Assembly (NCBI GenBank): GCA_964652825.1 | Contig: CAZZCU010000018.1 | Span: 1-46,326 of the forward strand | Direction of reading: 5' to 3' | Source: CAZZCU01 sp964652825 | GTDB lineage: Bacteria > Bdellovibrionota_B > Oligoflexia > Oligoflexales > CAZZCU01 | Length of the DNA: 46,326 nucleotides | Shown: positions 1-8,133 of the stretch, piece by piece | How positions within the stretch are numbered: the first letter of the stretch is position 1 | Layout of the letters: the number at the start of each line of letters is the position of its first letter | Made by a program: the position numbers and the translations under genes | Notes under the pieces: generated by a model | Seen by the model: the letters and a program-made list of their open reading frames with translations, nothing else | Told to the model about the DNA's origin: nothing | The model's database searches: none

Positions 1-1
1 T

Positions 2-682
2 CATCTTGTTATTGGCGCTCGTCGTCTGGATCGCCTACAAACGCTCGCTGAGAATTTACAAGCTAAAGGTGCGGCATCAGTATTGTCTCTGCCTCTTGAT
101 GTTTGTCTTCAGACTTCCGTCGATAATTTTGTCCAACAAGCGCTGAAGAAATTCCCGCAAGGAGTGGGCGTACTTGTCAATAATGCGGGCCTAGCTATAG
201 GCGTCGATCGTGTTGATAACGGGCATATCGAAGAGTGGCAGACGGTGCTGGATACCAATGTCATGGGTGTTTTGCGTGTGACCCGCGCTTTATTGCCAGC
301 CATGCTCAAGCAGCAACGCGGTCATATTGTGATGATGAATTCGGTGGCGGCTCACGTCGTCTACGAAGGTGGTTCGGTATATGCAGCCTCAAAACATGCA
401 TTGCGGGCCATTACCAAAACCATGCGCTTGGAACTGAATGGAACACCGATTCGCGTTTCTTCCATCGATCCCGGGATGGTGGAAACCGAGTTCTCCATGG
501 TTCGGTTGAAAGACACGGCAAAGGCCGGCAAAGTTTACGAAGGCATGACACCCTTGTCGGCGCGCGATATCGCGGAAACCGTCCTTTTTGTGGTGCAGCG
601 GCCAGCTCACGTGAATATCGATGAGATTATGTTGATGTCCACCGACCAGGCGGCGGCTCACAAAGTTCACCGTCGCAACTAA
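2..682 (+). CDS. SDR-family oxidoreductase, YdfG-like (5' end cut off)
   Basis: The reading frame is open from base 2, so the N-terminus and the first glycine-rich cofactor motif lie outside the window. Visible are a GARR stretch after the first beta strand (the usual place of NADP-binding arginines), the NNAG motif (VNNAGLAIG), a catalytic Ser (MNSVAAH) and the YAASK motif holding Tyr and Lys. The C-terminal half (PGMVETEFS, then STDQ near the end) resembles YdfG-type NADP-dependent 3-hydroxy acid / serine dehydrogenases. These cytosolic enzymes oxidise the hydroxyl of small hydroxy acids. Class assignment is strong; substrate is inference from similarity. Its TAA stop overlaps the stop of the convergent FAH-family gene by 4 nt. 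Confidence 0.85.
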   Translation, partial: HLVIGARRLDRLQTLAENLQAKGAASVLSLPLDVCLQTSVDNFVQQALKKFPQGVGVLVNNAGLAIGVDRVDNGHIEEWQTVLDTNVMGVLRVTRALLPAMLKQQRGHIVMMNSVAAHVVYEGGSVYAASKHALRAITKTMRLELNGTPIRVSSIDPGMVETEFSMVRLKDTAKAGKVYEGMTPLSARDIAETVLFVVQRPAHVNIDEIMLMSTDQAAAHKVHRRN

Positions 683-1656
683 ATCTTAGTTACCTTTTGG
701 GTGATTTGTCCAAACAAGCTCTTACCGGTTTTATCAAACATCTCGATAACCACGGTGTCATCGTGTTTCATAAATGGTGTCGTGATCGTGCCGGTGTCGA
801 TCTTTTCAATCATGCGTTTTTCGGCGAGACAGGAACTGCCACGGGCGCGATCCTCATTGGAAATTGTACCACTGCCCAGAATCGTACCGGCCGTGTAAGC
901 ACGGGTTTTGGTGATGTGCGCAATCAGGTCATGGAAAGAAAAATGCATTTCTGCGCCGGCATTGGGATCGCCAAAGACTTTGTTGTTGTATCTGGTCACT
1001 AAAGGCAGATGCAGCCGCCCATCACGCCATGCATCGCCCAGCTCATCGGGTGTGAGTGCCAGCGGCGAGAAGGCCGTCGCTGGTTTGGATTGGAAAAAGC
1101 CAAAGCCCTTTTCCAACTCCACAGGGACCAAATTTCGCAACGAAACATCGTTAGCGATCAAAACCAGGCGGATGTACTTATGCGCATCCTCCGCTTTGAC
1201 GCCCATGGGGGTGTCAGCCAAGATCACGCAAACTTCCGCTTCAAAATCACATCCCCACGCCTCGTCGCGGATCACGATATCATCAGTGGGTCCAATCAGA
1301 ACGCCGGAACCACCCTGGTAAACCAGCGGGTCATGCAGAAAAGATGGCGGCATTTCGGCGCCGCGTGCTTTGCGGACCAATCGCACGTGATTGAGGAATG
1401 CCGAGCCGTCGATCCATTCGTATGCACGTGGCAGCGGTGCGTGTAATTTGCTGGTAACCACGGCTTGACCAAGCGACGTATTCTTATTCAGATCCTGATA
1501 AAGCTGCGCGAGTTTTGGCTGAGCGCTGTTCCAATTATCGAGTGCGCTCTGAAGAGTCGGCCAGTCTTTGCCGGCCACGACATAGCGTTGGTTATCGGTG
1601 CTTACGACGACTAGTTGCCCATCGCGTGTTTGATTACGCAGGGTCGCCAATTTCAT
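679..1656 (-). CDS. Fumarylacetoacetate hydrolase (FAH) family protein
   Basis: 325 aa. The FAH fold starts after about residue 80 and is preceded by an N-terminal domain of the type seen in bacterial fumarylacetoacetases. Glu139 and Glu141 in GCDFEAEV and Asp170 in IANDVSLRN match the divalent-metal ligands of the family, and GTILGSGTISNE is the conserved C-terminal glycine-rich stretch. Family members hydrolyse C-C bonds of 2,4-diketo acids, as in the last step of tyrosine or homogentisate breakdown, or decarboxylate oxaloacetate-like compounds. No hmgA or maiA is adjacent, so the exact substrate is open. The ATG start has a good AAAAGGAG site in front. Convergent with the SDR gene. Confidence 0.85.
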   Translation of the reverse strand: MKLATLRNQTRDGQLVVVSTDNQRYVVAGKDWPTLQSALDNWNSAQPKLAQLYQDLNKNTSLGQAVVTSKLHAPLPRAYEWIDGSAFLNHVRLVRKARGAEMPPSFLHDPLVYQGGSGVLIGPTDDIVIRDEAWGCDFEAEVCVILADTPMGVKAEDAHKYIRLVLIANDVSLRNLVPVELEKGFGFFQSKPATAFSPLALTPDELGDAWRDGRLHLPLVTRYNNKVFGDPNAGAEMHFSFHDLIAHITKTRAYTAGTILGSGTISNEDRARGSSCLAEKRMIEKIDTGTITTPFMKHDDTVVIEMFDKTGKSLFGQITQKVTKI

Positions 1657-1674
1657 AGGGTCTCCTTTTCGCGC

Positions 1675-2454
1675 TTACTTGTCGGAGATGCCGACTAATT
1701 GCTTCAATTCTTCGATTTCTTTGGCCTGCAACTGGCGGTATTCGCCGGGCGGCAAATTCTCAGGCAGACGCAGCGGCCCAAAACCATATCTGATCAGGCG
1801 TTTGACCTCAAAACCGAAGGTCTCAAATAAGCGCCGCACCAAGCGATTGCGCCCCTCATAGACAGTGACAAAGTACCAACTTCCTTTGGCATCGCCAATA
1901 CTTTGGCCATGCACATATTTCAGATCAATACGAGGGCACGGTCCGTCGTCAAACTCCACCTGGCGTTTGGCGACTTTAGCTTCGTCGGCTTCACTCAGGC
2001 GACCTTTGATCAGCACCTGATACATGCGTGGTACTTCATACTTAGGATGAGTCATGCGGTTGGCAAGTTCGCCGTCGTTGCTCAGCAACAATAGTCCTTC
2101 GGTCATAAAATCCAGGCGACCCACGGGCGAAATCAGAAACGGTAATTTTTGCAGAACCGGCAAATCATAAATGGTCTTTTGCTCGGGAGTGCCGACACGG
2201 CTGGTTAGGAATTTATTGGGTTTATGCAGTAGCCAATAAACACGCGGTGGCAGTTTATTTTCGATGGGCTTGCCATTAACAATAATCTTGTCGACAGCAG
2301 GATCGACCTTAAAACCGAATTGTTCGACAATCTGGCCGTTAACCGAGATCTTCCTGGCTTCGATCCAGTTCTCTACCTGTCGCCTCGAGGCTATCCCCAG
2401 GCTCGACAGCCACTTCTGAATCCGAATTTTCTGATCCTCGGTCTTGTTGCTCAT
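1675..2454 (-). CDS. rluB: 23S rRNA pseudouridine synthase, RsuA/RluB family
   Basis: 259 aa. An N-terminal S4 RNA-binding domain (IRIQKWLSSLGIASRR, residues 10-25) is followed by the RsuA/RluB/E/F catalytic domain with GRLD, where Asp115 is the expected nucleophile, then TEGLLLLSNDG. The length suits RluB, which isomerises a uridine in helix 89 of 23S rRNA; RluE/RluF-type specificity cannot be excluded. The first 38 codons lie inside the 3' end of scpB in another frame. No later Met would keep the S4 domain whole, so the overlap is real. No clear Shine-Dalgarno site is visible, which fits translation coupled to scpB. It sits downstream of scpA-scpB, a common arrangement. Confidence 0.9.
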   Translation of the reverse strand: MSNKTEDQKIRIQKWLSSLGIASRRQVENWIEARKISVNGQIVEQFGFKVDPAVDKIIVNGKPIENKLPPRVYWLLHKPNKFLTSRVGTPEQKTIYDLPVLQKLPFLISPVGRLDFMTEGLLLLSNDGELANRMTHPKYEVPRMYQVLIKGRLSEADEAKVAKRQVEFDDGPCPRIDLKYVHGQSIGDAKGSWYFVTVYEGRNRLVRRLFETFGFEVKRLIRYGFGPLRLPENLPPGEYRQLQAKEIEELKQLVGISDK

Positions 2455-3307
2455 GATCTGTTATTTCATCGTTTGATGGGACAGCAGCCGGCGCGTCTTC
2501 GTCCCAGGATTCAGCTGCTTCTGCGCCGACGAGGCCCTCTGATACCAGAGGTTCGGTTTTCTCGCTATCGCCAATATACTCTTCGACGTCAACATCACCG
2601 GTGTTGGTTAATTGTGCCAAAGCATTGTCTACCACCTCTTTGGGTGGCTGGAACGATGTTAGGGGCGGTAAATCATTGAGAGAATTGAGTCTGAAGACTT
2701 TCAAAAACTCGTTTGTGGTGCCGAAGATCATCGGCCGGCCGGCTTCTTCTTTGCGGCCGACGCAGCTGATTAGATTGCGTTCCAACAGGTTCTTGATAAT
2801 GCTGCCGGCATCGACACCGCGAATAAATTCGATTTCGGCGCGTGTGACCGGTTGGCGATAAGCTATGATTGACAAGGTTTCCAAGGCAGCACGCGAGATC
2901 GGCCGTGGGCGGGTCGCGAACATACGCTCCATGATCGGAGCGGCGGCGGCATCAGTGCGGAACTGATAGCCGAAGCCTTTGATATATTCGAGTTTAAAAC
3001 CACCGGCACGGAGCGCATGGCTTTCCACCAAGGCATCTAGAACGGTTTCGGCCTGCTTTAATGAAATACGTTGCTCCAGATAATCGACGACTTCGGCGGG
3101 ACGTACCGGGGTCGGTGAGGCAAATACAATCGCTTCGACCTGCGCCTCGATACTAAGATCGGGGACCAAACCCAGCCCATCCATACCTTCAGATATAGGT
3201 GCTGCTTCGGTGTCCATCATGTCTTCGGTCGTTTCCATGGCGACGTCTTCCGCAACCTCAGCCTGATCAAATTCTTGTTCGTGTTCTTCCATGTCATCGT
3301 GCTTCAC
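2339..3307 (-). CDS. scpB: Segregation and condensation protein B
   Basis: 322 aa, longer than the usual 180-200 aa. ScpB binds ScpA and SMC to form the bacterial condensin that compacts and segregates the chromosome. The core (about residues 50-205) holds tandem winged helices, with typical motifs RPISRAALETLSIIAYRQP and TRAEIEFIRG, plus the GRKEEAGRP and TTNEFLKVF stretches. Both ends are highly acidic extensions: about 45 residues at the N-terminus and about 110 at the C-terminus. The last 37 codons are read over the start of rluB. The start is GTG with GAGGG nine bases upstream; this site overlaps the scpA stop (5-nt gap), so translation is probably coupled. Confidence 0.92.
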   Translation of the reverse strand: MKHDDMEEHEQEFDQAEVAEDVAMETTEDMMDTEAAPISEGMDGLGLVPDLSIEAQVEAIVFASPTPVRPAEVVDYLEQRISLKQAETVLDALVESHALRAGGFKLEYIKGFGYQFRTDAAAAPIMERMFATRPRPISRAALETLSIIAYRQPVTRAEIEFIRGVDAGSIIKNLLERNLISCVGRKEEAGRPMIFGTTNEFLKVFRLNSLNDLPPLTSFQPPKEVVDNALAQLTNTGDVDVEEYIGDSEKTEPLVSEGLVGAEAAESWDEDAPAAVPSNDEITDHEQQDRGSENSDSEVAVEPGDSLEATGRELDRSQEDLG

Positions 3308-3312
3308 TGTGT

Positions 3313-4155
3313 TTAACCCTCATTTACCGTTTCTGGTGCATGGGCCGGTGTTGCTTCCGGCACGGCATTGCGAAGAATTTTCTGACGTTCCTCGGATGTC
3401 AATGGCAGCAACGCCTCGTCATAGCCGATGCGATATATCCATAGGGGGCCAAGGAGTTCCTGCTGGTAAACTTTTAACTTGCCCCAACGTGATAACTCCA
3501 ACACCGCCAAAATATAAACCACCAACTCATAGCGGGATTGGAACTTGGGGTAAAAACCCTGGAAGAGCGCGAAGTTTACCGTTCCGAGTAATTTTTGCAA
3601 CTCTTCGGCCTTTTCCTCGACCGTGACCACATGTTGGTTGGCCGTGACTTTCACGGTTGGTTTGCGATCGGCGAATTCCCGCAGCATTTGCTCGTACAGA
3701 ACCACCAGTCGCATGGGGTCGCCGGTTAGTGGTGCTTCGATTAGGCTGAATGTCGGTTCTAGGCGTTGCCATTCCTGGCTGACTTGAATTTGCAAGCCCT
3801 CCATCGGACGCGCACCGAGATGCTCGGAGGCTTGCCGGATGCGCTCGTATTCGATGAGGCGTTCCTGCAGAGAGCGGCGTGGATCATCTTCGTCGAAATC
3901 GCCCTCACCCCGGCGCGCTGTGTGCGGCAGGAGCATGCGTGATTTGATCTCAATCAGGGTGGCAGCCATTTCCAGAAACTCGGCGGCGTCGCCCAGATCC
4001 TGGAACTTCAAGAGCCGCAGATAGTCCAGATACTGCGATGTCAAAAGAAAGATATCGATATTAAAGATATCGATCTCATTGACTTTAATAAGATGCAGGA
4101 GAAGATCCAGTGGACCTTCAAACTGGTTCAATTTGAGAAAATAGGGATTCGACAT
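3313..4155 (-). CDS. scpA: Segregation and condensation protein A
   Basis: 280 aa. ScpA is the kleisin that bridges SMC heads and recruits ScpB. The N-terminal hallmark LNQFEGPLDLLLHLIKVNEIDIFNI is complete, followed by YLDYL and the EIKSRMLLP motif. The C-terminal winged helix (VVYILAVLELSRWGKLKVYQQE) binds the SMC head. I place the start at the ATG at 4155, which has GAAAGG just upstream, because the frame's 29 extra upstream codons carry no family similarity and run into the divergent gene's leader. It leads the scpA-scpB-rluB operon and is divergent from the LuxE-LuxC fusion gene. Confidence 0.93.
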   Translation of the reverse strand: MSNPYFLKLNQFEGPLDLLLHLIKVNEIDIFNIDIFLLTSQYLDYLRLLKFQDLGDAAEFLEMAATLIEIKSRMLLPHTARRGEGDFDEDDPRRSLQERLIEYERIRQASEHLGARPMEGLQIQVSQEWQRLEPTFSLIEAPLTGDPMRLVVLYEQMLREFADRKPTVKVTANQHVVTVEEKAEELQKLLGTVNFALFQGFYPKFQSRYELVVYILAVLELSRWGKLKVYQQELLGPLWIYRIGYDEALLPLTSEERQKILRNAVPEATPAHAPETVNEG

Positions 4156-4257
4156 AATCCTTTCAACGGTATACGTTTCAACAGCTTCCTGCAAGTTGTA
4201 ACCTATTGGACCGTCATGGAAAAAGTAAAGGATGATAGACAAAAGGGAGTTCAGACA

Positions 4258-6372
4258 GTGACCGGATTCGCCGCCTTACCGCAGGCCAAGATTATGACTA
4301 CGGGAGAGGTGTCTCCCTATGTGCCGGTGGAGTGGTTTAAAGGTCAGGCATTAAACGACGTCTGGCCGCGGCCATTGGGGGATATTCGTGAATTTTTATC
4401 CAGTGGTACGTCAGGTCAGGAACGTTCTCGTTCGTTATTCTCCGTTGCGGGTCTGAAGGCTTATCGCCAGGCGGCGATACAAAATTTCAGTGCGGTGCTG
4501 GAAAACCTGCTGCCGAAGATGGCCGATGTTCGCAATGTCGAAGGCATCAGTTTAATTCCACCGGTCGCGGCATGGCCCGATAGTAGTCTTGCGCAAATGC
4601 TGGAGTGGTTTGCGGCGGTATGGCCGGTTCGCTATTTGAGCGTTAGCGATTTTGCGGCATTGGCGCCTCAGCTTGGGGACAAACCGCGATGGCTGTTTGG
4701 GACGGCCGCGCATTGGCAGCAGTTGGCACAAACATGCAATCGCCTAGCTTTGCCCGGCGAAAATTTTGTTTTTGAGACGGGTGGTAGCAAGAGCCTCGGT
4801 GAGCCGCTTGATCGCGAAACTTTTTATCAGCGTCTATGCAATCTTTTGAACATTGAACCATGGCAGATTGTTAGCGAATACGGCATGTCTGAGCTTGCCG
4901 CACAAGCTTATGACTGGGTGATTCCAGAATTGCGTGGCGAGCAACAGGTCTTCAGCCAGCGCCGTTATCGTTTTGCCAAGCCGGTGTCGGTGTGGGTGAT
5001 GAAACGCGCGGAAACCATGCTGCGTGAAGGTGTCGGTGCTTTGGTCGTTACCGATCCGGCGCGTGTGGATCTACCGTATCCAGTTCGTACTCAGGATCTT
5101 ATTGATCTTGATGACGATGGTGGCTTTGTTTTGCATGGACGCGTACCACAGGCTGATTTACGCGGTTGTTCCTTGCGGGTTGAAACGATTGTGGGTGACA
5201 CGACCACCGCAAATGCACCTGCGCCTTTGAGCGCGGTCGCACGGCGGATGCAACCGATCCTGGAATTAGACGTTTTTTTACCGCGGCTGCGAGCCTTTTT
5301 GCAGAGCTCTCTATGTCAATTGCACCTGACGCGGGAATTAGGTTCGGCATCGGCCGCCGCCGCTGCCTTGGAGGATCTGGTGGCATGTCTGCCGATGGAT
5401 GTCAGTGCGTTTCACCGGGTGATCGCCACGGCCATGAGCGAATCCGCATTATATAAACGCTGGTTGATGATTGCGCCGGCATCGCATTCGATTGCGCCGA
5501 TTTATCCATTGGTGGTTGGCGCAATTGCTGGCTTGGATTTAACCCTGCGTTTACCAAATCTGCGCGGCGGTCTGTTGGAGCAGGTGGTGGGGTTTATACG
5601 AGAAAGCATCGGTGCTGAGATTAATATGTTGCCGCCGAGTTGGCGGTTGCGAGGCTCGGTTGCTAAAGAATGGGATGCGATTTTGGCTTTTGGCTCGGAT
5701 GCGACTTTGGCCGAAATTCGCGCGCGTGCAGGTATTCCCATTGCCGGCTATGGTGACTACCTTGCGGCCAGTTGGGTTCGGGATTTAAACACGACTAATG
5801 TCGCTAAAGCTGTAAAAGATGCTCTGTCACTCGGGCAAAAGGGTTGCATGAGTAGTCGCCTATTGATCGTGCAAGGGTCTACAAAACCCGATCGCGGGCA
5901 ATTACATGACTTTGCGCGCCTGCTACAGGCAAACGCCAAGACATTTTGGGCCATGGCGCTTAGCGATAGCCAGCGTACTGCTTTGGATCATGAATTTATT
6001 CGTTATCGAGCCATGCCGGAGGTTTATCTGGCGCCGGTGGAAGATGTCGACGAAATCTTGTGTCCGCAGATTATTGTCGCGGATGCCGCGGCTCTTCCTG
6101 GGGCCATTGGTCGGATCTTCTCATCGCGCAGCTTTGTCCTGCCAGTGGTCTGGTTTACGTCCGCCGTTTCAGATGCCTGTTTGTCGGCTTTGAATGCTAC
6201 AATCTCCGTGAACCCAGGCATTGCTTTATTGACGGTGGATGAGCTTAGTCGCGGCGAAATTGCGGCGTTAACAAGTGTTGATTCGCGCATACAGCTACGA
6301 GCTCTAGGCGATGCCAATCGACCCCCATGGGATGGGTCGTTGCAGGGAGCGCCACTATTTGCGTGCCGATAA
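4258..6372 (+). CDS. LuxE-LuxC fusion: acyl-protein synthetase joined to acyl-CoA reductase
   Basis: 704 aa, cytosolic, no signal peptide. Residues 1-310 resemble LuxE: SSGTSG (48-53), ETGGSK (173-178), SEYGMSEL (206-213), RTQDL (277-281) and a late Cys304 in RGCS, where LuxE carries its acyl-accepting cysteine. Residues 390-660 resemble LuxC-type acyl-CoA reductase: an ASHSIAPIYPLVVGAIAG stretch (408-425), FGSDATL (478-484), GYGD (497-500) and QKGCMS (527-532), with Cys530 as candidate nucleophile. In the lux system LuxE activates a fatty acid with ATP and passes the acyl group to LuxC, which reduces it to the aldehyde with NADPH. Here both sit on one chain. The GTG start is chosen for its AGGGAG site 8 bases upstream; the frame is open further back to 4093, across the scpA start. 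No luxAB or luxD is nearby. Domain calls rest on motifs, and the aldehyde product is inference. Confidence 0.8.
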   Translation: MTGFAALPQAKIMTTGEVSPYVPVEWFKGQALNDVWPRPLGDIREFLSSGTSGQERSRSLFSVAGLKAYRQAAIQNFSAVLENLLPKMADVRNVEGISLIPPVAAWPDSSLAQMLEWFAAVWPVRYLSVSDFAALAPQLGDKPRWLFGTAAHWQQLAQTCNRLALPGENFVFETGGSKSLGEPLDRETFYQRLCNLLNIEPWQIVSEYGMSELAAQAYDWVIPELRGEQQVFSQRRYRFAKPVSVWVMKRAETMLREGVGALVVTDPARVDLPYPVRTQDLIDLDDDGGFVLHGRVPQADLRGCSLRVETIVGDTTTANAPAPLSAVARRMQPILELDVFLPRLRAFLQSSLCQLHLTRELGSASAAAAALEDLVACLPMDVSAFHRVIATAMSESALYKRWLMIAPASHSIAPIYPLVVGAIAGLDLTLRLPNLRGGLLEQVVGFIRESIGAEINMLPPSWRLRGSVAKEWDAILAFGSDATLAEIRARAGIPIAGYGDYLAASWVRDLNTTNVAKAVKDALSLGQKGCMSSRLLIVQGSTKPDRGQLHDFARLLQANAKTFWAMALSDSQRTALDHEFIRYRAMPEVYLAPVEDVDEILCPQIIVADAAALPGAIGRIFSSRSFVLPVVWFTSAVSDACLSALNATISVNPGIALLTVDELSRGEIAALTSVDSRIQLRALGDANRPPWDGSLQGAPLFACR

Positions 6373-6985
6373 GCATAATTTGATTGCACCGCTGGAAATT
6401 CTTCAGCCCGAACGTATTCCACCACAATGGTTTCATCCCTATTTGTTGCGGGGTGGTGATCGTGATTGTCTCGCTAGCGGCGACTTACAGGCGTTGGCGT
6501 ATGATTTTTTTCTACGGTTTATGCGTTATTTTCGTGATCAGCCAGAAGGTCAGATGCGTCACGGCGTGGCGATTGAATTCACGCGTAAAATGCGCCAACG
6601 TCTGGGGATGGCAGTACTTGGCGAAGGCAAGATCCGCCTGAATCATGATTATTTTAGTATGCGGCCGGCTGGGCTTCCTTACACTTTGTTTCATGAGATG
6701 GTTCACATGTGGCTGTATGACTGTGATCTTGATCCGGGACATACGCGCCGTTTTTATCAAAAAATGATGTCGTTTCTGGAGACAGGATTGCCAGTAGATC
6801 CAGAGGTTTATGTTCATCGCCGTCTGGCGCCGGAGGCCAAATTTGTTTATCGTTGTCCAGGTTGTCAGCAGCGTTGGTATACGCGTGATCGCTCCGCTGA
6901 ACGCCTTTACTGTGGGTATTGCTTTGAAAATAGCGCGCAGAGGCACTATCCTACTTTGATTCGTATGAATGGCGACAGTCGTTAG
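6359..6985 (+). CDS. SprT-like zinc metallopeptidase-fold protein
   Basis: About 208 aa. The core has HEMVH, a HExxH zinc site (residues 112-116), with a further His in the GHTRRF stretch after it, then a C-terminal zinc ribbon with two knuckles, CPGC (166-169) and CGYC (185-188). This is the SprT/Spartan layout, a fold whose eukaryotic member cuts DNA-protein crosslinks; bacterial SprT is poorly understood. The start is uncertain. I chose TTG 6359 because AGGGAG lies 9 bases upstream; ATG 6332 or ATG 6311 are possible and would deepen the overlap with the fusion gene (14 nt with the chosen start). The overlap implies co-transcription and coupled translation with the LuxE-LuxC fusion. Confidence 0.78.
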   Translation: MRADKHNLIAPLEILQPERIPPQWFHPYLLRGGDRDCLASGDLQALAYDFFLRFMRYFRDQPEGQMRHGVAIEFTRKMRQRLGMAVLGEGKIRLNHDYFSMRPAGLPYTLFHEMVHMWLYDCDLDPGHTRRFYQKMMSFLETGLPVDPEVYVHRRLAPEAKFVYRCPGCQQRWYTRDRSAERLYCGYCFENSAQRHYPTLIRMNGDSR

Positions 6986-7011
6986 CTAATAGAGATAAGG
7001 CTATAAATTCC

Positions 7012-8121
7012 GTGACTAAGAACTTCTCTTCTTTTACTGGCATCGCGGTGCTGTCGGGTATGCTGTTGATCGCGGTTGCCGGTGTCAGTGTGGCCGAGGT
7101 TGCCAACTGGAGCTATAGCAGTGTTTTGAACCAGGGTTTTAGTAATGTACCGGTTGTTTCTTCTTATAATCTGTCAGAACGCAAAATCGCTCCCAGCGAA
7201 GCGTCGGCGTTGATAAAAAAGTTTTGTGCCGATCTTGGCGTGCGGTTTAAAAAATATAATTGGGAACAGGATCCATGTGGGGCGTTGCCCTGGCGTGCAG
7301 ACTTAAAAACGGCTGGCGGTCATCCGCTGCTTTATCTGGATTTTGGTAAAGGCGAAGAAACGACTTTGGTTTTGAGTGCTGTGCATCCCGATGAAATGAC
7401 GCCGGTTCCCATGGGGTTTCGTTTTGCCAAGTATGTGGCGGAACATCCCGAGGTTTATAAAAAGGACGGACGAGTTATTATTGCGCCATTAGTTAATCCT
7501 GATGGTTTCTTTCGCGACAATCCAACACGAACCAATGCGAATGGCATTGATACCAACCGAAATTTTTTCACGATTGATTGGTATGCGCGCTCGAAATTAA
7601 TGTGGCAGAGCGGTCGCGGTCGTAGTCTAAAGCATTTTCCCGGATACTTTCCGAATAGCGAAATCGAGACGATGTTCCAGATTCAGCTAATGGAAATATT
7701 TCAACCCGATAAGATTTTGTCGGTACATGCACCATTGGGTTTTCTTGATTATGATGGTCCGGGTGATCGCAAACCGCGGCAATTGAACTCTGTGGAAGAA
7801 CGCGCTAAGCAACTGGTGCATTCCATCTCCAAGAAAACCAATAACTATCGCGTGGTCGATTATTCGTTTTATCCTGGATCGCTTGGTAACTATGCTGGTA
7901 ATGAGCGACATGTTCCGACCGTGACATTGGAATTGGAAACCACCGATCATCGCAAAGTGAACGCATATTGGGAGCAGTTCTTGCCGGGTTTAATTCAATT
8001 GGTGCAGTATGACTTTCGCGGCCCGCAGACGATTCGTTCCGGGAACGCTTCTTTTTTCTATAAACATACGGCGACGCAGGCGGATGAAAAGTCTTCTGCC
8101 GGTGACGCTGAGCAGCTGTAG
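7012..8121 (+). CDS. M14-family zinc carboxypeptidase / murein peptide amidase-like, exported
   Basis: 369 aa with an N-terminal hydrophobic segment (residues 9-28, ending VSVAEV) that should act as a signal peptide or anchor. Metal ligands of M14 enzymes are visible: HPDE (His125, Glu128) and His239 in LSVHAP. NPDGFFRDN and GIDTNRNF (Arg183) provide substrate binding, and Glu307/Glu309 in LELET offers the general base. The pattern is closest to the MpaA-like branch that trims peptidoglycan peptides, which fits a periplasmic enzyme; the substrate is inference. Start is GTG with AAGG about 12 bases upstream. It follows the SprT-like gene by 26 nt and precedes queA by 12 nt, so it is likely in the same transcript. 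Confidence 0.82.
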   Translation: MTKNFSSFTGIAVLSGMLLIAVAGVSVAEVANWSYSSVLNQGFSNVPVVSSYNLSERKIAPSEASALIKKFCADLGVRFKKYNWEQDPCGALPWRADLKTAGGHPLLYLDFGKGEETTLVLSAVHPDEMTPVPMGFRFAKYVAEHPEVYKKDGRVIIAPLVNPDGFFRDNPTRTNANGIDTNRNFFTIDWYARSKLMWQSGRGRSLKHFPGYFPNSEIETMFQIQLMEIFQPDKILSVHAPLGFLDYDGPGDRKPRQLNSVEERAKQLVHSISKKTNNYRVVDYSFYPGSLGNYAGNERHVPTVTLELETTDHRKVNAYWEQFLPGLIQLVQYDFRGPQTIRSGNASFFYKHTATQADEKSSAGDAEQL

Positions 8122-8133
8122 ATTGCGCCGTCC

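Noticed and set aside
4093..4257. Longer N-terminus of the LuxE-LuxC protein
   Set aside because: Those codons overlap the scpA start on the other strand and look unlike protein; GTG 4258 has a proper AGGGAG site.
4258..6372. Bioluminescence (lux) operon
   Set aside because: Only LuxE- and LuxC-like parts are present, fused; no luciferase luxA/luxB, luxD or regulatory genes lie nearby.
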